A stretch of 64,000 nucleotides of DNA from positions 62,001 through 126,000 of the forward strand of contig NZ_BSYJ01000006.1 in NCBI RefSeq assembly GCF_030270605.1. Reading direction: 5' to 3'. The notes under the pieces were generated by a model. The model saw nothing but the letters and a program-made list of their open reading frames with translations. It was not told where the DNA came from and made no database searches. Both the position numbers and the translations under genes were made by a program. The DNA is from Biformimicrobium ophioploci (GTDB lineage Bacteria > Pseudomonadota > Gammaproteobacteria > Pseudomonadales > Cellvibrionaceae). This document shows, in pieces, positions 43,644 through 52,077 of the stretch (positions are counted from its first letter, which is position 1; each line of letters begins with the position of its first letter).

Positions 43644-45152
43644 ATGAACATCGAAGCAGGAATCGAGAAAACAGAAACCGGCAAAATCACCACTGACCAG
43701 TCCGCGCATGTTCCTACCATCAAGGGTAACTTTGAGGCCCAGGAAAACGAGTATGAATACTGGGTGACCGATATCGAAGGCAAGGTACCCGGCGACCTCA
43801 CCGGTTCCTTCTTTCGCAACGGGCCGGGGCGCCTGAAACTGGGGGGCGAGGAATTCGGCCACTGGTTTGACGGTGACGGCATGATCGCCAGGACGACTTT
43901 CACAGATGGCAAAGTCCACTTTGCCAACAAGTTCATCCGTACCCCGAAGTACGTCGATGAAACGGCGGCCGGCAAACCCCTGTATCGCGGCTTCGGCGGC
44001 GCGCCAAAGGGGAACTTCTTCAAACGCTTTGCGCCACCCGCCAACCCGGCCAATACCGGGCTGGTCCTGCACGGCGGCAAGTTCCTGGCATTGAATGAAG
44101 GCGGCCGCCCCTTCTCCGTAGATCCAGCCACCCTGGATACCTACGGCGAGTTCACCTACGACGACAGCCTGACCAAAACCAACGTATTCAGTGCCCACGG
44201 CAAGATCAATCCAAAAACCGGCTATTACTACAATTTTGGTCTCTGCTTTGATATCGGCCTGAAAGGCATTAAGCCGGGCTTTGAGCTGTACAAGATCGAC
44301 CCGAAAGGCCAGATGGTGGACCGTGCACGATTCACGCTCGACCATATGCCCCTGCTGCATGATTTTGCCCTCACGGAAAACTACGCGATCTTTATCCAGT
44401 CTTCTGTGTCCATGCAGGGCAACATCCTGATGACCATGCTGAAAAATGAGTCATTTGCTGACCTGATGCTGTATGACAACAGTCTTACCAACAAGATCGT
44501 CATCATCGACATTCACAACATGAAGCTGGTGGAAAGGATTGAGATAGACCCGATCGCCTGCCTGCATTTCGGTAATGCCTATGAGAAGAACGGCGAAATT
44601 CATTTCGACCTGATGCAAACCAAGGAAAGCGGGTTCGGCACGCCAGACCATAAAATGGAACCGCTCGATCTCTTTTCCGATGATGTCAAATTCCGTTCAG
44701 GCGCCGCCCGTTACAAGCGCTGTGTGCTCAACCTCAAGACCCGCCAGTTCCAGAGTGAATTTATCGACGATGCACTCGAAGGCGAGTTCCCGCAGTGGGA
44801 CTGGACTCGTACCACTTCGGAAAACCGCTATGCGGTGTCTACCGGTTACGCTGGTGACGGCCAGACCTACTTCAATGCCATCCAGAAGATTGACCGGAAA
44901 ACCGGCAAGGTCGAAGTACACGAATTTGGCAGCTACCGCTTTAACGGCGAACCGCTTATGGTGGCCAAGCCGGATTCCGATGCCGAGGACGACTTCTACT
45001 GCGTGTGCTATGTCTACAACGGCAACACTGACAAGTCTGAGGTCGTCGTGATCGACAGCAAAAACTTCAGTGAACCGCTGGCGACAGTGAAGCTCGACTT
45101 CCACATACCCCAGGGTTTCCACGGCATGTACAGCCAGAAGGTATTTGTCTGA
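43644..45152 (+). CDS. Carotenoid oxygenase family protein (paralogue 3)
   Basis: A 502-residue Fe(II) oxygenase of the carotenoid/lignostilbene family. Iron ligands are probably H185 (FSAHGKI), H239 (LLHDFA), H308 (CLHFGNA) and H493 (PQGFHGMY). It differs from paralogues 1 and 2 in length, N-terminus and the third histidine block, and so belongs to another subfamily with possibly another substrate or cleavage site. The start at 43644 follows GGAGAGCGCC. It sits between the kinase and the MaoC genes in the same operon. Confidence 0.93.
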   Translation: MNIEAGIEKTETGKITTDQSAHVPTIKGNFEAQENEYEYWVTDIEGKVPGDLTGSFFRNGPGRLKLGGEEFGHWFDGDGMIARTTFTDGKVHFANKFIRTPKYVDETAAGKPLYRGFGGAPKGNFFKRFAPPANPANTGLVLHGGKFLALNEGGRPFSVDPATLDTYGEFTYDDSLTKTNVFSAHGKINPKTGYYYNFGLCFDIGLKGIKPGFELYKIDPKGQMVDRARFTLDHMPLLHDFALTENYAIFIQSSVSMQGNILMTMLKNESFADLMLYDNSLTNKIVIIDIHNMKLVERIEIDPIACLHFGNAYEKNGEIHFDLMQTKESGFGTPDHKMEPLDLFSDDVKFRSGAARYKRCVLNLKTRQFQSEFIDDALEGEFPQWDWTRTTSENRYAVSTGYAGDGQTYFNAIQKIDRKTGKVEVHEFGSYRFNGEPLMVAKPDSDAEDDFYCVCYVYNGNTDKSEVVVIDSKNFSEPLATVKLDFHIPQGFHGMYSQKVFV

Positions 45153-45181
45153 TACATTTAGGCTGAGCAATAGGCTAAGTC

Positions 45182-45631
45182 ATGCATGCGATACCTGCAG
45201 AAGAGGCCACCAAAGCGCTTGTCGGGCACGAATTTCCCGGTGGCAGCTACAAGATAGCGCACTGGGAAAATTTCTTGCTGACCGGCTGCACCGGCGCGGA
45301 GCCACTGCCGAACGGGCTTGCGCATCCCGTAGCGCTGTTCCACGTGCCCATTATGGGCGCCGGCACCAGCATTGCGGAGATGTTCGAACTGGGCCAGGCG
45401 GAGTCGCAGCTATCCATCATTCCTGAAAGTTACGACTGGGAAATCTTCCAGTCGTTAAAGGAAGAGGTGGAATACGATATTTCCGGGGCAGTAGTCGCAG
45501 CCGAGCGAAGAACCAACGCGCAGGGCCAGACCTATGACTGGGTGCAATTCTGCTTCGACGTGAGATCCCCCGAAGGCACACTTTCCGCACGCTCAACTAT
45601 CACCTGGCAATACACAAGGAATATGCTGTGA
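45182..45631 (+). CDS. MaoC-like hot-dog protein, no catalytic motif seen
   Basis: A 149-residue hot-dog-fold protein of the MaoC dehydratase N-terminal type. It shares overall length with the next gene, but I do not see the D-x-N-P-x-H hydratase motif in it. In the actinobacterial ChsH1-ChsH2 complex one MaoC subunit carries the active site and the other is structural. The gene is coupled to the next: its stop overlaps the following GTG start. Start ATG at 45182 has only a weak ribosome site. Confidence 0.75.
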   Translation: MHAIPAEEATKALVGHEFPGGSYKIAHWENFLLTGCTGAEPLPNGLAHPVALFHVPIMGAGTSIAEMFELGQAESQLSIIPESYDWEIFQSLKEEVEYDISGAVVAAERRTNAQGQTYDWVQFCFDVRSPEGTLSARSTITWQYTRNML

Positions 45632-46074
45632 GCACGAGAGAAGCCGATACCGCTTACGAGGTAGGGTACAGTATTCCAGAGTGGGTCATGGAGTCCGTAT
45701 CGGCTGAGCGGATGCGTACCATGGCCGCGATCTTGCGGGACCCCAATCCCCTGCACTGGGACAGAGAAGCTGTCGATCGCCTGCCCCTTGCCCTCGGCAA
45801 GCGCACCATCAATCAAGGTCCCCTCGGTCTCAGCTATATAATCAACATGTTGCACGACTGGATGGGGCCGGAGTGCATCCAACGCCTCGTCATGACTTTC
45901 CCACAGGTTGTCCTGGACGGGGAAAGGGTCATCGCGAAAGGCCGCATCACGAAATTACAAGGGGGTAACAGCCAGCGACTCGCCGAGTGCGATATCTGGC
46001 TGGAGCACGCAGAACGCGGCGTGCTGCTCAAAGGCCAGGCAACGGTCAGGATTAATGAAGATGGATATCAGTAA
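45628..46074 (+). CDS. MaoC-like (R)-specific enoyl-CoA hydratase
   Basis: A 148-residue single hot-dog domain. The hydratase-2 motif is intact (RDPNPLHWDRE), with the catalytic Asp and His, and the C-terminal segment LLKGQATVRI follows. It hydrates trans-enoyl-CoA to the 3-hydroxyacyl-CoA. The start is GTG at 45628, overlapping the stop of the previous gene. With that gene it may form a heteromeric hydratase (inference). The next gene begins inside its 3' end. Confidence 0.85.
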   Translation: MSTREADTAYEVGYSIPEWVMESVSAERMRTMAAILRDPNPLHWDREAVDRLPLALGKRTINQGPLGLSYIINMLHDWMGPECIQRLVMTFPQVVLDGERVIAKGRITKLQGGNSQRLAECDIWLEHAERGVLLKGQATVRINEDGYQ

Positions 46075-46984
46075 GATTCACCCCGAACTGAGAAATATTG
46101 TTCGCTTCATTCCTCCCCTCCCCTTCCACAGTCGCCTGTTTGTGTGGCTGACGAATTTCCTGCAGGCGCTGGTGCCAACAAAGAAATCCCTCTCCGGCGT
46201 GGAAATCAGTAGCAGGCGATTAAGCACCGCCAGTGTACGTATCTACACACCCCAGGGCCCCCTGTCCGGTGCGGGGCTATTGTGGATTCACGGCGGTGGC
46301 CTGATCAGCGGGCGTGCCGCGCAGGATGATCAGGTCTGCGCACGATATGCCGAGGCACTGAGGCTGGTAGTGGTTTCGGTTGACTACCGTCTTGCACCGA
46401 AACACCCTTTCCCCGCGGCGCTGGACGATTGTCATGCAGCATGGAGCTGGTTTGTGCAGGAGGCGGCAAACCTGGGCGTAGATCCGAAGCGAATCGCGGT
46501 ATCGGGCCAGAGCGCGGGCGCAGGCCTCGCCGCCAGCCTGTCACAGAAGCTTTCGGACGAATCCGGCCAGCAACCCGCCGCACAGGTGCTGTTCTGCCCC
46601 ATGCTGGATGACCGCACGGCAGACCGGGCTGAACTGGATGCGGTAAAGCATAGAATCTGGAATAACCGCAGTAACCGCGCTGGCTGGTCAGCCTATCTGG
46701 GCCAGCCGCCGGGAGCACAACAAACGCCGGCTTACGCGGTACCCGCACGCAGGAGCAGTCTTGCGAATTTGCCGCCTGCCTGGATCGGTATTGGCGATAT
46801 CGACCTGTTCTACGATGAGGCCAGCGAATACGCGCGCCGGTTAAAGAATGCGGACGTTCGATGCACCTTTCACACAGTGCCCATGGCGCCCCACGCGTTC
46901 GAGACCATTGTCCCGGATGCCGAGATCAGCAAAGGTCTGTTCGCAGACAATTATCGCTTTCTGAAGGACGTACTAGACCTGTAA
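46061..46984 (+). CDS. HSL-type alpha/beta-hydrolase (esterase/lipase)
   Basis: A 307-residue hydrolase of the bacterial hormone-sensitive-lipase (family IV) group. The oxyanion motif is HGGG (WIHGGGLISG), the nucleophile is S151 in SGQSAGAG, the acid lies in GDIDLFYDE and the catalytic histidine in APHAF. No signal peptide. It overlaps the end of the MaoC gene and closes the plus-strand operon. It could hydrolyse an ester or lactone formed in the pathway. The start at 46061 is chosen over 46055 because AGGA is about nine bases upstream; the earlier frame from 45908 overlaps MaoC coding sequence. Confidence 0.9.
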   Translation: MDISKIHPELRNIVRFIPPLPFHSRLFVWLTNFLQALVPTKKSLSGVEISSRRLSTASVRIYTPQGPLSGAGLLWIHGGGLISGRAAQDDQVCARYAEALRLVVVSVDYRLAPKHPFPAALDDCHAAWSWFVQEAANLGVDPKRIAVSGQSAGAGLAASLSQKLSDESGQQPAAQVLFCPMLDDRTADRAELDAVKHRIWNNRSNRAGWSAYLGQPPGAQQTPAYAVPARRSSLANLPPAWIGIGDIDLFYDEASEYARRLKNADVRCTFHTVPMAPHAFETIVPDAEISKGLFADNYRFLKDVLDL

Positions 46985-47013
46985 GGGGGAATTTTTGGTT
47001 GAGTCCTGACAGC

Positions 47014-47994
47014 TCAACCCTGGATCATGGCCTGCAGGCGCTGACTGATAATCTCCCGGGCCTCGGCGACCATCCCCTCGATCAGCGCTTCACAGGTGGG
47101 AATATCATGGATAAGGCCCATCACCATCCCCACCGTCCAGATACCATCGTCGATATCGCCAGCCTCGATACAGCGCTCCCTACCCCGGGTACCCGCCACC
47201 AGCGGCTGCAGGTCTGCGAAATCGGTTTCACCCGGCTGCGCCTCAATACTGATCACTTCCGCCGCGACAGGGTTATTGAATACCCGGCAGGTGTTTTTGA
47301 GGGAGCGGAACATCAGCGTGGTCTGGCGCTCATCTGCATCCACCATGGCCTGCTTCATGTTCTGGTGTACCGGCGCTTCCTGAGTCGCCACAAAACGACT
47401 GCCCATATTCACACCCTCTGCACCCAGCGCCAGTGCAGCGGCTAGTTGTGAACCGGTGCCGATGCCTCCTGATGCCACCATGGGGATACTCAGCTTTGCG
47501 TAGGCTGCCGGCAATAGCACCAGGTTGGTCACGTCGTCTTCCCCGGGATGGCCTGCACACTCAAACCCATCCACGCTGACTGCATCACAGCCAACTTTTT
47601 CCGCTTTAATGGCATGGCGGACGGAGGTGCACTTGTGAATCACCTTGAAGCCATTCGCCTTGAATAGCGGCATAAAGGGTTCCGGACTGCGGCCTGCGGT
47701 TTCCACGATTTTCACACCGCTGTCCACAATGGCCTGCGCGTATTCTTCGTAAGGCGGTGGGTTGATGGAGGGCAATATGGTCAGGTTCACGCCGAAAGGT
47801 GCGTCCGTCATGGCTCGGCAGCGGGCGATCTCCTCGGCCAATGCCTCCGGGGTCGGCTGGGTCAGCGCGGTCAATATGCCCAGCCCGCCGGCATTGGATA
47901 CCGCAGCTGCCAGTTCGGCGCGGCCCACCCACATCATCCCGCCCTGGATGATCGGGTACCTGATGCCAAATAACTCAGTAATCCGTGTTTTCAT
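47014..47994 (-). CDS. Nitronate monooxygenase / 2-nitropropane dioxygenase-like FMN protein
   Basis: A 326-residue TIM-barrel FMN enzyme. N-terminal FGIRYPIIQGGMMWVG, the phosphate-binding stretches VASGGIGTG and GAEGVNMGSRF and the segment ECAGHPGEDD are typical. Family members include nitronate monooxygenases and FabK-like enoyl reductases; in beta-oxidation operons the role is often unclear. The start at 47994 follows AGGGAGAACCCGG. It is the last gene of the minus-strand operon and converges with the esterase gene. Confidence 0.9.
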   Translation of the reverse strand: MKTRITELFGIRYPIIQGGMMWVGRAELAAAVSNAGGLGILTALTQPTPEALAEEIARCRAMTDAPFGVNLTILPSINPPPYEEYAQAIVDSGVKIVETAGRSPEPFMPLFKANGFKVIHKCTSVRHAIKAEKVGCDAVSVDGFECAGHPGEDDVTNLVLLPAAYAKLSIPMVASGGIGTGSQLAAALALGAEGVNMGSRFVATQEAPVHQNMKQAMVDADERQTTLMFRSLKNTCRVFNNPVAAEVISIEAQPGETDFADLQPLVAGTRGRERCIEAGDIDDGIWTVGMVMGLIHDIPTCEALIEGMVAEAREIISQRLQAMIQG

Positions 47995-48025
47995 CCGGGT
48001 TCTCCCTGGCAATAATCGTCGGTGC

Positions 48026-48817
48026 TTACTTGCCGGTAAATTTCGGCGCGCGTTTTTCAAAGAATGCGCGTGCGCCCTCCCTGAAATCTTCGCTGCGATA
48101 ATGGATATTCTGTATCTGCGCCTCGCGATCCATGGTCTCGACCAGCGTCAGGTTGGCAGCCTCACGCAACAGCTGCTTGCTGTACTGCAGCGTCAACGGC
48201 GCCTGGTTTGAAAGCGACTTGGCCCAGCCAAGTGCCTCCTCCTGCAGGTGCTCCGGCGCAGCCAGGCGATTTGCCATGCCCAGTTGAATGCATTCTGCTG
48301 CCGGCAGGCGCTGGGACTCCGCAATCATCTCGAAGGCCCTCTTGCTGCCAAGGTAACGCGCAAGCTGCCAATGGGTGCCACCATCCGGTATGAGGGCGAT
48401 GGCTCCAAACGCGGAATAGAAGAACGCATCTTCTGCCATAACAACCAGATCACACGCCATCGCCAGAGCCGCACCGATACCGGCAGCCGCACCATTTACC
48501 GCACAAATATAGGGCTTTTTGGACTCGGTTATTGCCTGCAGCACTGGATGGTACTCTGTGCGCAATTGCTGGGTAATAAAACCGTCGTGGTCAGCATCGG
48601 GATACTCTTCCACCAGGTCCGCGCCCGCACAGAAGCCCTTACCGGCACCTGCAAGCATCACTACCCTGACAGTTTCGTCATTGTTGGCCTGCTGCATTGC
48701 ACGATAGAGTTCTTCCCGCATCTGCGCCGTCAGGGAATTCCGGGCTTTGGGCCGGTTGAGGGTAATAATTGCGACCTGCTCATCCACTCGATAATCAACT
48801 GTCTCGAAGTTCTGCAT
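48026..48817 (-). CDS. Enoyl-CoA hydratase/isomerase family protein
   Basis: A 263-residue crotonase-fold enzyme: LNRPKARNSL, GKGFCAGADLVEEYPD, AVNGAAAGIGAALAMACDLVV and IALIPDGGTHWQLAR. The PDGGTHW region is of the PaaG-like isomerase kind (Asp in place of the second Glu), so double-bond isomerisation is as likely as hydration. It is between the racemase and the nitronate-monooxygenase-like gene in the beta-oxidation operon. Start ATG at 48817 follows AGGAGAATAGAGGCT. Confidence 0.93.
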   Translation of the reverse strand: MQNFETVDYRVDEQVAIITLNRPKARNSLTAQMREELYRAMQQANNDETVRVVMLAGAGKGFCAGADLVEEYPDADHDGFITQQLRTEYHPVLQAITESKKPYICAVNGAAAGIGAALAMACDLVVMAEDAFFYSAFGAIALIPDGGTHWQLARYLGSKRAFEMIAESQRLPAAECIQLGMANRLAAPEHLQEEALGWAKSLSNQAPLTLQYSKQLLREAANLTLVETMDREAQIQNIHYRSEDFREGARAFFEKRAPKFTGK

Positions 48818-48853
48818 AGCCTCTATTCTCCTAATTATTTTTCCTGCACCCGG

Positions 48854-49993
48854 TCAGGCTACCGCACCCTGCGCCTTCAGGTCCGCAACCTGCTCCTCAC
48901 TATATCCCACCGCGCGCAATACCTGTTCTGTGTCGGCCCCCGGAGCATGTTGCCCGCCGGATACAGTAGAGGGTGTACGACTGAATCGCGGAGCGGGCGC
49001 CGGCTGCGCATAGCCGTCGACGTCAATATAGGCTTCGCGGGCACGGTTATGCGGATGATCCGGAGCCTCATCGGCACTCAGTACCGGGGCAACACAGGCA
49101 TCGGTACCTTCCAGTAATTCACACCACTCCGCCCGTGTCCTGGTGCGGAATACCTCAGCGAAGGCGGCTGCATTTTCGGGCCACTGCGCCCGATTATTCT
49201 GATTGCCGGCGTTGAAGCGCTGAGGATCCAGGCCGGCTTTCTGCACCAGCTCCGCGTAAAACTGTGGCTCAATCGCACCCACAGCAATGTACTTGCTGTC
49301 ACTGGTCTCGTAGGTGTCATAAAAGAAGGCGCCGCCGTCGAGCAGGTTGTTGCCACGCCCGGAGGCATCCCACAGCCCCGCCGCCGAAAAACTGTGACAC
49401 ATCCACATCAGGTTCGCCGCACCATCAACCATCGCAGCATCCACAACCTGTCCTCTGCCAGATCGCTGCGCCTCCAGTAGCGCGCCCAACACCCCCATCA
49501 CCAGGAACATGGTGCCGCCGCCGAAGTCACCAATCAGGTTTACCGGTACCGCCGGCTTCTCACCGCTGCGACCAATGGCATGCAGCGCGCCGGTCAGGGC
49601 GATGTAGTTGATATCGTGCCCGGCAGCCTTTGCCAGTGGGCCATCCTGGCCCCAGCCGGTCATACGGCCGTAGACAAGGCGCGGGTTACGCTGTGCACAT
49701 TCTTCCGGCCCGATACCCAGTTTCTCCGCGACGCCCGGGCGAAACCCTTCCAGCAGCACATCGGCGCCGGCGACCAGCTGCAATAACGCCGCCCGCCCGT
49801 CTTCGCTTTTGAGGTTAATCACGATGGACTTCTTGCCGCGCGCGCTCATGTCCTTTGCGTATATCGGATCGCGCTTGAGTGATCGCTCCACACGAATCAC
49901 TTCAGCACCCATATCCGCAAGCAACATACCGGCCATGGGGCATGGTCCCATACCCGACAGTTCGATAACCCTGATTCCGTTCAGAACGCCCAT
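48854..49993 (-). CDS. Alpha-methylacyl-CoA racemase (CaiB/BaiF family)
   Basis: A 379-residue class III CoA-transferase-fold protein. N-terminal VIELSGMGPCPMAGMLLADMGAEV and the segment DGGAFFYDTYETSDSKYIAV are typical of alpha-methylacyl-CoA racemases rather than CoA-transferases, as are the H and D of GHDINYIALTG and LIGDFGGG. It interconverts 2R- and 2S-methylacyl-CoA so that an (S)-specific acyl-CoA dehydrogenase can act, as required for isoprenoid or steroid side chains. The acyl-CoA dehydrogenase, multifunctional enzyme and thiolase are in the same operon. Start ATG at 49993. Confidence 0.93.
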   Translation of the reverse strand: MGVLNGIRVIELSGMGPCPMAGMLLADMGAEVIRVERSLKRDPIYAKDMSARGKKSIVINLKSEDGRAALLQLVAGADVLLEGFRPGVAEKLGIGPEECAQRNPRLVYGRMTGWGQDGPLAKAAGHDINYIALTGALHAIGRSGEKPAVPVNLIGDFGGGTMFLVMGVLGALLEAQRSGRGQVVDAAMVDGAANLMWMCHSFSAAGLWDASGRGNNLLDGGAFFYDTYETSDSKYIAVGAIEPQFYAELVQKAGLDPQRFNAGNQNNRAQWPENAAAFAEVFRTRTRAEWCELLEGTDACVAPVLSADEAPDHPHNRAREAYIDVDGYAQPAPAPRFSRTPSTVSGGQHAPGADTEQVLRAVGYSEEQVADLKAQGAVA

Positions 49994-50014
49994 AGTCCTG
50001 TATCCAACTGGCCG

Positions 50015-50797
50015 TTACTTCGGCTGCATACGGATGGCGGCATCCATGCGGATACATTCGCCGTTGATATAGTCGTTATCCACGATATGCGCTGACAGCT
50101 TGGCAATCTCGGAAGTCTTGCCGAGCCTGTGCGGGTATACGGTGGAAGCCTCGAGTGCCTTGTAATACGACTCCTCAATAGTCTCGAACAGAGGAGTGTG
50201 GATCAGCCCGGGCACAATGGTATTGACGCGGATACCGTAGGCAGCCAGCTCCCTCGCCATGGGTAACGTCATACCCACGATCGCGCCCTTGGTCGCACTG
50301 TAGGCAACCTGCCCTATCTGGCCCTCATAGGCAGCGACAGAAGCGGTGTTGATGATGACCCCGCGGCTACCGTCCTCATTGACCGGCTTGTTGGCCGCCA
50401 TCTTCTCGGCGGCCAGACGTGCCACGTTGAAGGTGCCCACCTGGTTTACCATCACAATCTTCATATAAAGGTCGAGCGGATGCGGGCCGCGCTTGCCGTA
50501 GGTCTTGCAGGCCGGGCCAATACCGGCGTAGTTGTTGACGATATGCAGGGCACCGAACTTCTCCACCACCGCATCGATACCAGCCTGTACGGATGCCTCG
50601 TCGGTGACGTCTACCTTGAAGAAAGCAACACGGTCACCGAAGTCATTGCCGAGCGCATCGGCCAGCGCGCTGCCGGCTTCTTCATTCAGATCAAAAATCG
50701 CAACATTGGCACCGTCCGCCGCGTAGCGTTCAACAGTTGCCGCGCCCAAGCCGGAAGAGCCACCGGTAACGATCGCAGTCTTGCCCTTGATATCCAT
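50015..50797 (-). CDS. SDR, 3-hydroxyacyl-CoA dehydrogenase-like
   Basis: A 260-residue classical SDR: GGSSGLGAAT cofactor motif, an aspartate for NAD (FDLNE), NNYAG structural motif and YSATK active site, with the substrate loop PHRLGK typical of type-10 hydroxyacyl-CoA dehydrogenases. It lies between the acyl-CoA dehydrogenase and the racemase in the operon, so a second 3-hydroxyacyl-CoA dehydrogenase beside the FadB-like enzyme is likely. Start ATG at 50797 follows GAGGATCGGAAT. Confidence 0.92.
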   Translation of the reverse strand: MDIKGKTAIVTGGSSGLGAATVERYAADGANVAIFDLNEEAGSALADALGNDFGDRVAFFKVDVTDEASVQAGIDAVVEKFGALHIVNNYAGIGPACKTYGKRGPHPLDLYMKIVMVNQVGTFNVARLAAEKMAANKPVNEDGSRGVIINTASVAAYEGQIGQVAYSATKGAIVGMTLPMARELAAYGIRVNTIVPGLIHTPLFETIEESYYKALEASTVYPHRLGKTSEIAKLSAHIVDNDYINGECIRMDAAIRMQPK

Positions 50798-50853
50798 ATT
50801 CCGATCCTCTTATTTTTTCTAGAGTTTTCAATAAAGCAACGGTTCAACGCCCC

Positions 50854-52038
50854 TCAGTCCCAGGGCGTGCACCGGTCAATAAATGGCGTAGGCTCATCCT
50901 GGTACAGGCTTCTGCCCACAATCAGCCGCATCACCTCGGAGCTGCCGGCGTAAATCCGGGTCACGCGCGCGTCCGTGTACATGCGCGAAATCGGGTACTC
51001 GTCCATATAGCCGGCACCGCCATGCAGCTGCACACCCTCGTCCACCACCCGGCACAACAGCTCGCTGGTCACCAGCTTTGCCTTCGCGGCATCCACTGCG
51101 GTCAGCGCATCCAGGTTGAGCGCCCGCACGCACTGGTCGACATAGACCTGCTGCATATCCAGCTCTGCCCGCAGGTCCGCCAGCTTGAATTGCGTATTCT
51201 GGAAATCCGCCAGGCGCTGTTTAAACAGCTTGCGCTCGCGGGTGAATTCCAGTGTGATATCGAAGGCCTTCTGCGCCGCTGCCAGACACTCAACCGCAGC
51301 AATCAGGCGCTCCTCCGCCAGCCCCTCCATCAGATAATGGAAGCCCTTGGCAGGATCACCCAGCACGTTTTCCTTCGGCACAATCACATTCTGGAAAAAC
51401 AACTCGGCAGTATCCTGGCCCTTCATCCCCATCTTTTTCAGCGGCGCACCGCGCTCGAAGCCTTCCGCACCGCGCTCCACAAGAAACAGGCCCACTTGGC
51501 GCGGGTTATTCACCGGGTCGGTTTTCGCCGCGACAATCACCAGGTCTGCGTTGACGCCATTGGAGATATAGGTCTTGGTGCCGTTCAGCAGGAAATAGTC
51601 GCCCTGGTCGATGGCCGTCGCGCGCATACCGGCCAAGTCACTACCGGCGTCCGGCTCCGTCATGGCGACGGCGAGAATGGTTTCACCACTCACACAACCG
51701 GGCAGGAAGCGCTGCTTCTGCTCTTCCGAACCAAAACGCTGCAGGTAGGGACCAACAAGGCGGCTGTGCAGGGTACAGTTCCAGTCCGCCGTCAGGGCAT
51801 ACTGGTTTTCCTCGATGATGATCTGCTCAAAACGGAAATCATCGTCGCCCATACCGCCATACTGCACGCCGGGCCACACCATCAGGAAACCCTGCTCGCC
51901 GGCCTTGCGAAATGCGCTGCGATCCACAATGCCCAGCTCGCGCCACGCTTCCATCTGCGGCACGATTTCCTGGTGCAGGAACTTGCGGTAGGCATCGCGG
52001 AACATCGCCTGCTCGTCGGTAAAGTCGCGTCTCAACAT
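50854..52038 (-). CDS. Acyl-CoA dehydrogenase
   Basis: A 394-residue enzyme: N-terminal RRDFTDEQAMFRDAYRKF, FAD/substrate motif AVAMTEPDAGSDLAG, and C-terminal VQLHGGAGYMDEYPISRMY followed by RIYAGSSEVMR, which holds the usual catalytic region. Introduces the 2,3 double bond into acyl-CoA, passing electrons to ETF (not encoded here). The second gene set of the operon: FadB-like, thiolase and racemase are next to it. Start ATG at 52038. Confidence 0.95.
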   Translation of the reverse strand: MLRRDFTDEQAMFRDAYRKFLHQEIVPQMEAWRELGIVDRSAFRKAGEQGFLMVWPGVQYGGMGDDDFRFEQIIIEENQYALTADWNCTLHSRLVGPYLQRFGSEEQKQRFLPGCVSGETILAVAMTEPDAGSDLAGMRATAIDQGDYFLLNGTKTYISNGVNADLVIVAAKTDPVNNPRQVGLFLVERGAEGFERGAPLKKMGMKGQDTAELFFQNVIVPKENVLGDPAKGFHYLMEGLAEERLIAAVECLAAAQKAFDITLEFTRERKLFKQRLADFQNTQFKLADLRAELDMQQVYVDQCVRALNLDALTAVDAAKAKLVTSELLCRVVDEGVQLHGGAGYMDEYPISRMYTDARVTRIYAGSSEVMRLIVGRSLYQDEPTPFIDRCTPWD

Positions 52039-52077
52039 ATCAACGTGGTACCCGTAGCTTGCGGTTTACATTTCTAT

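Noticed and set aside
46997-47019. GGTTGAG/CTCAACC hairpin between the convergent esterase and nitronate-monooxygenase-like genes as a terminator
   Set aside because: The T-run is on the wrong side: it precedes the stem on the plus strand, and the minus-strand stem is followed by A residues.
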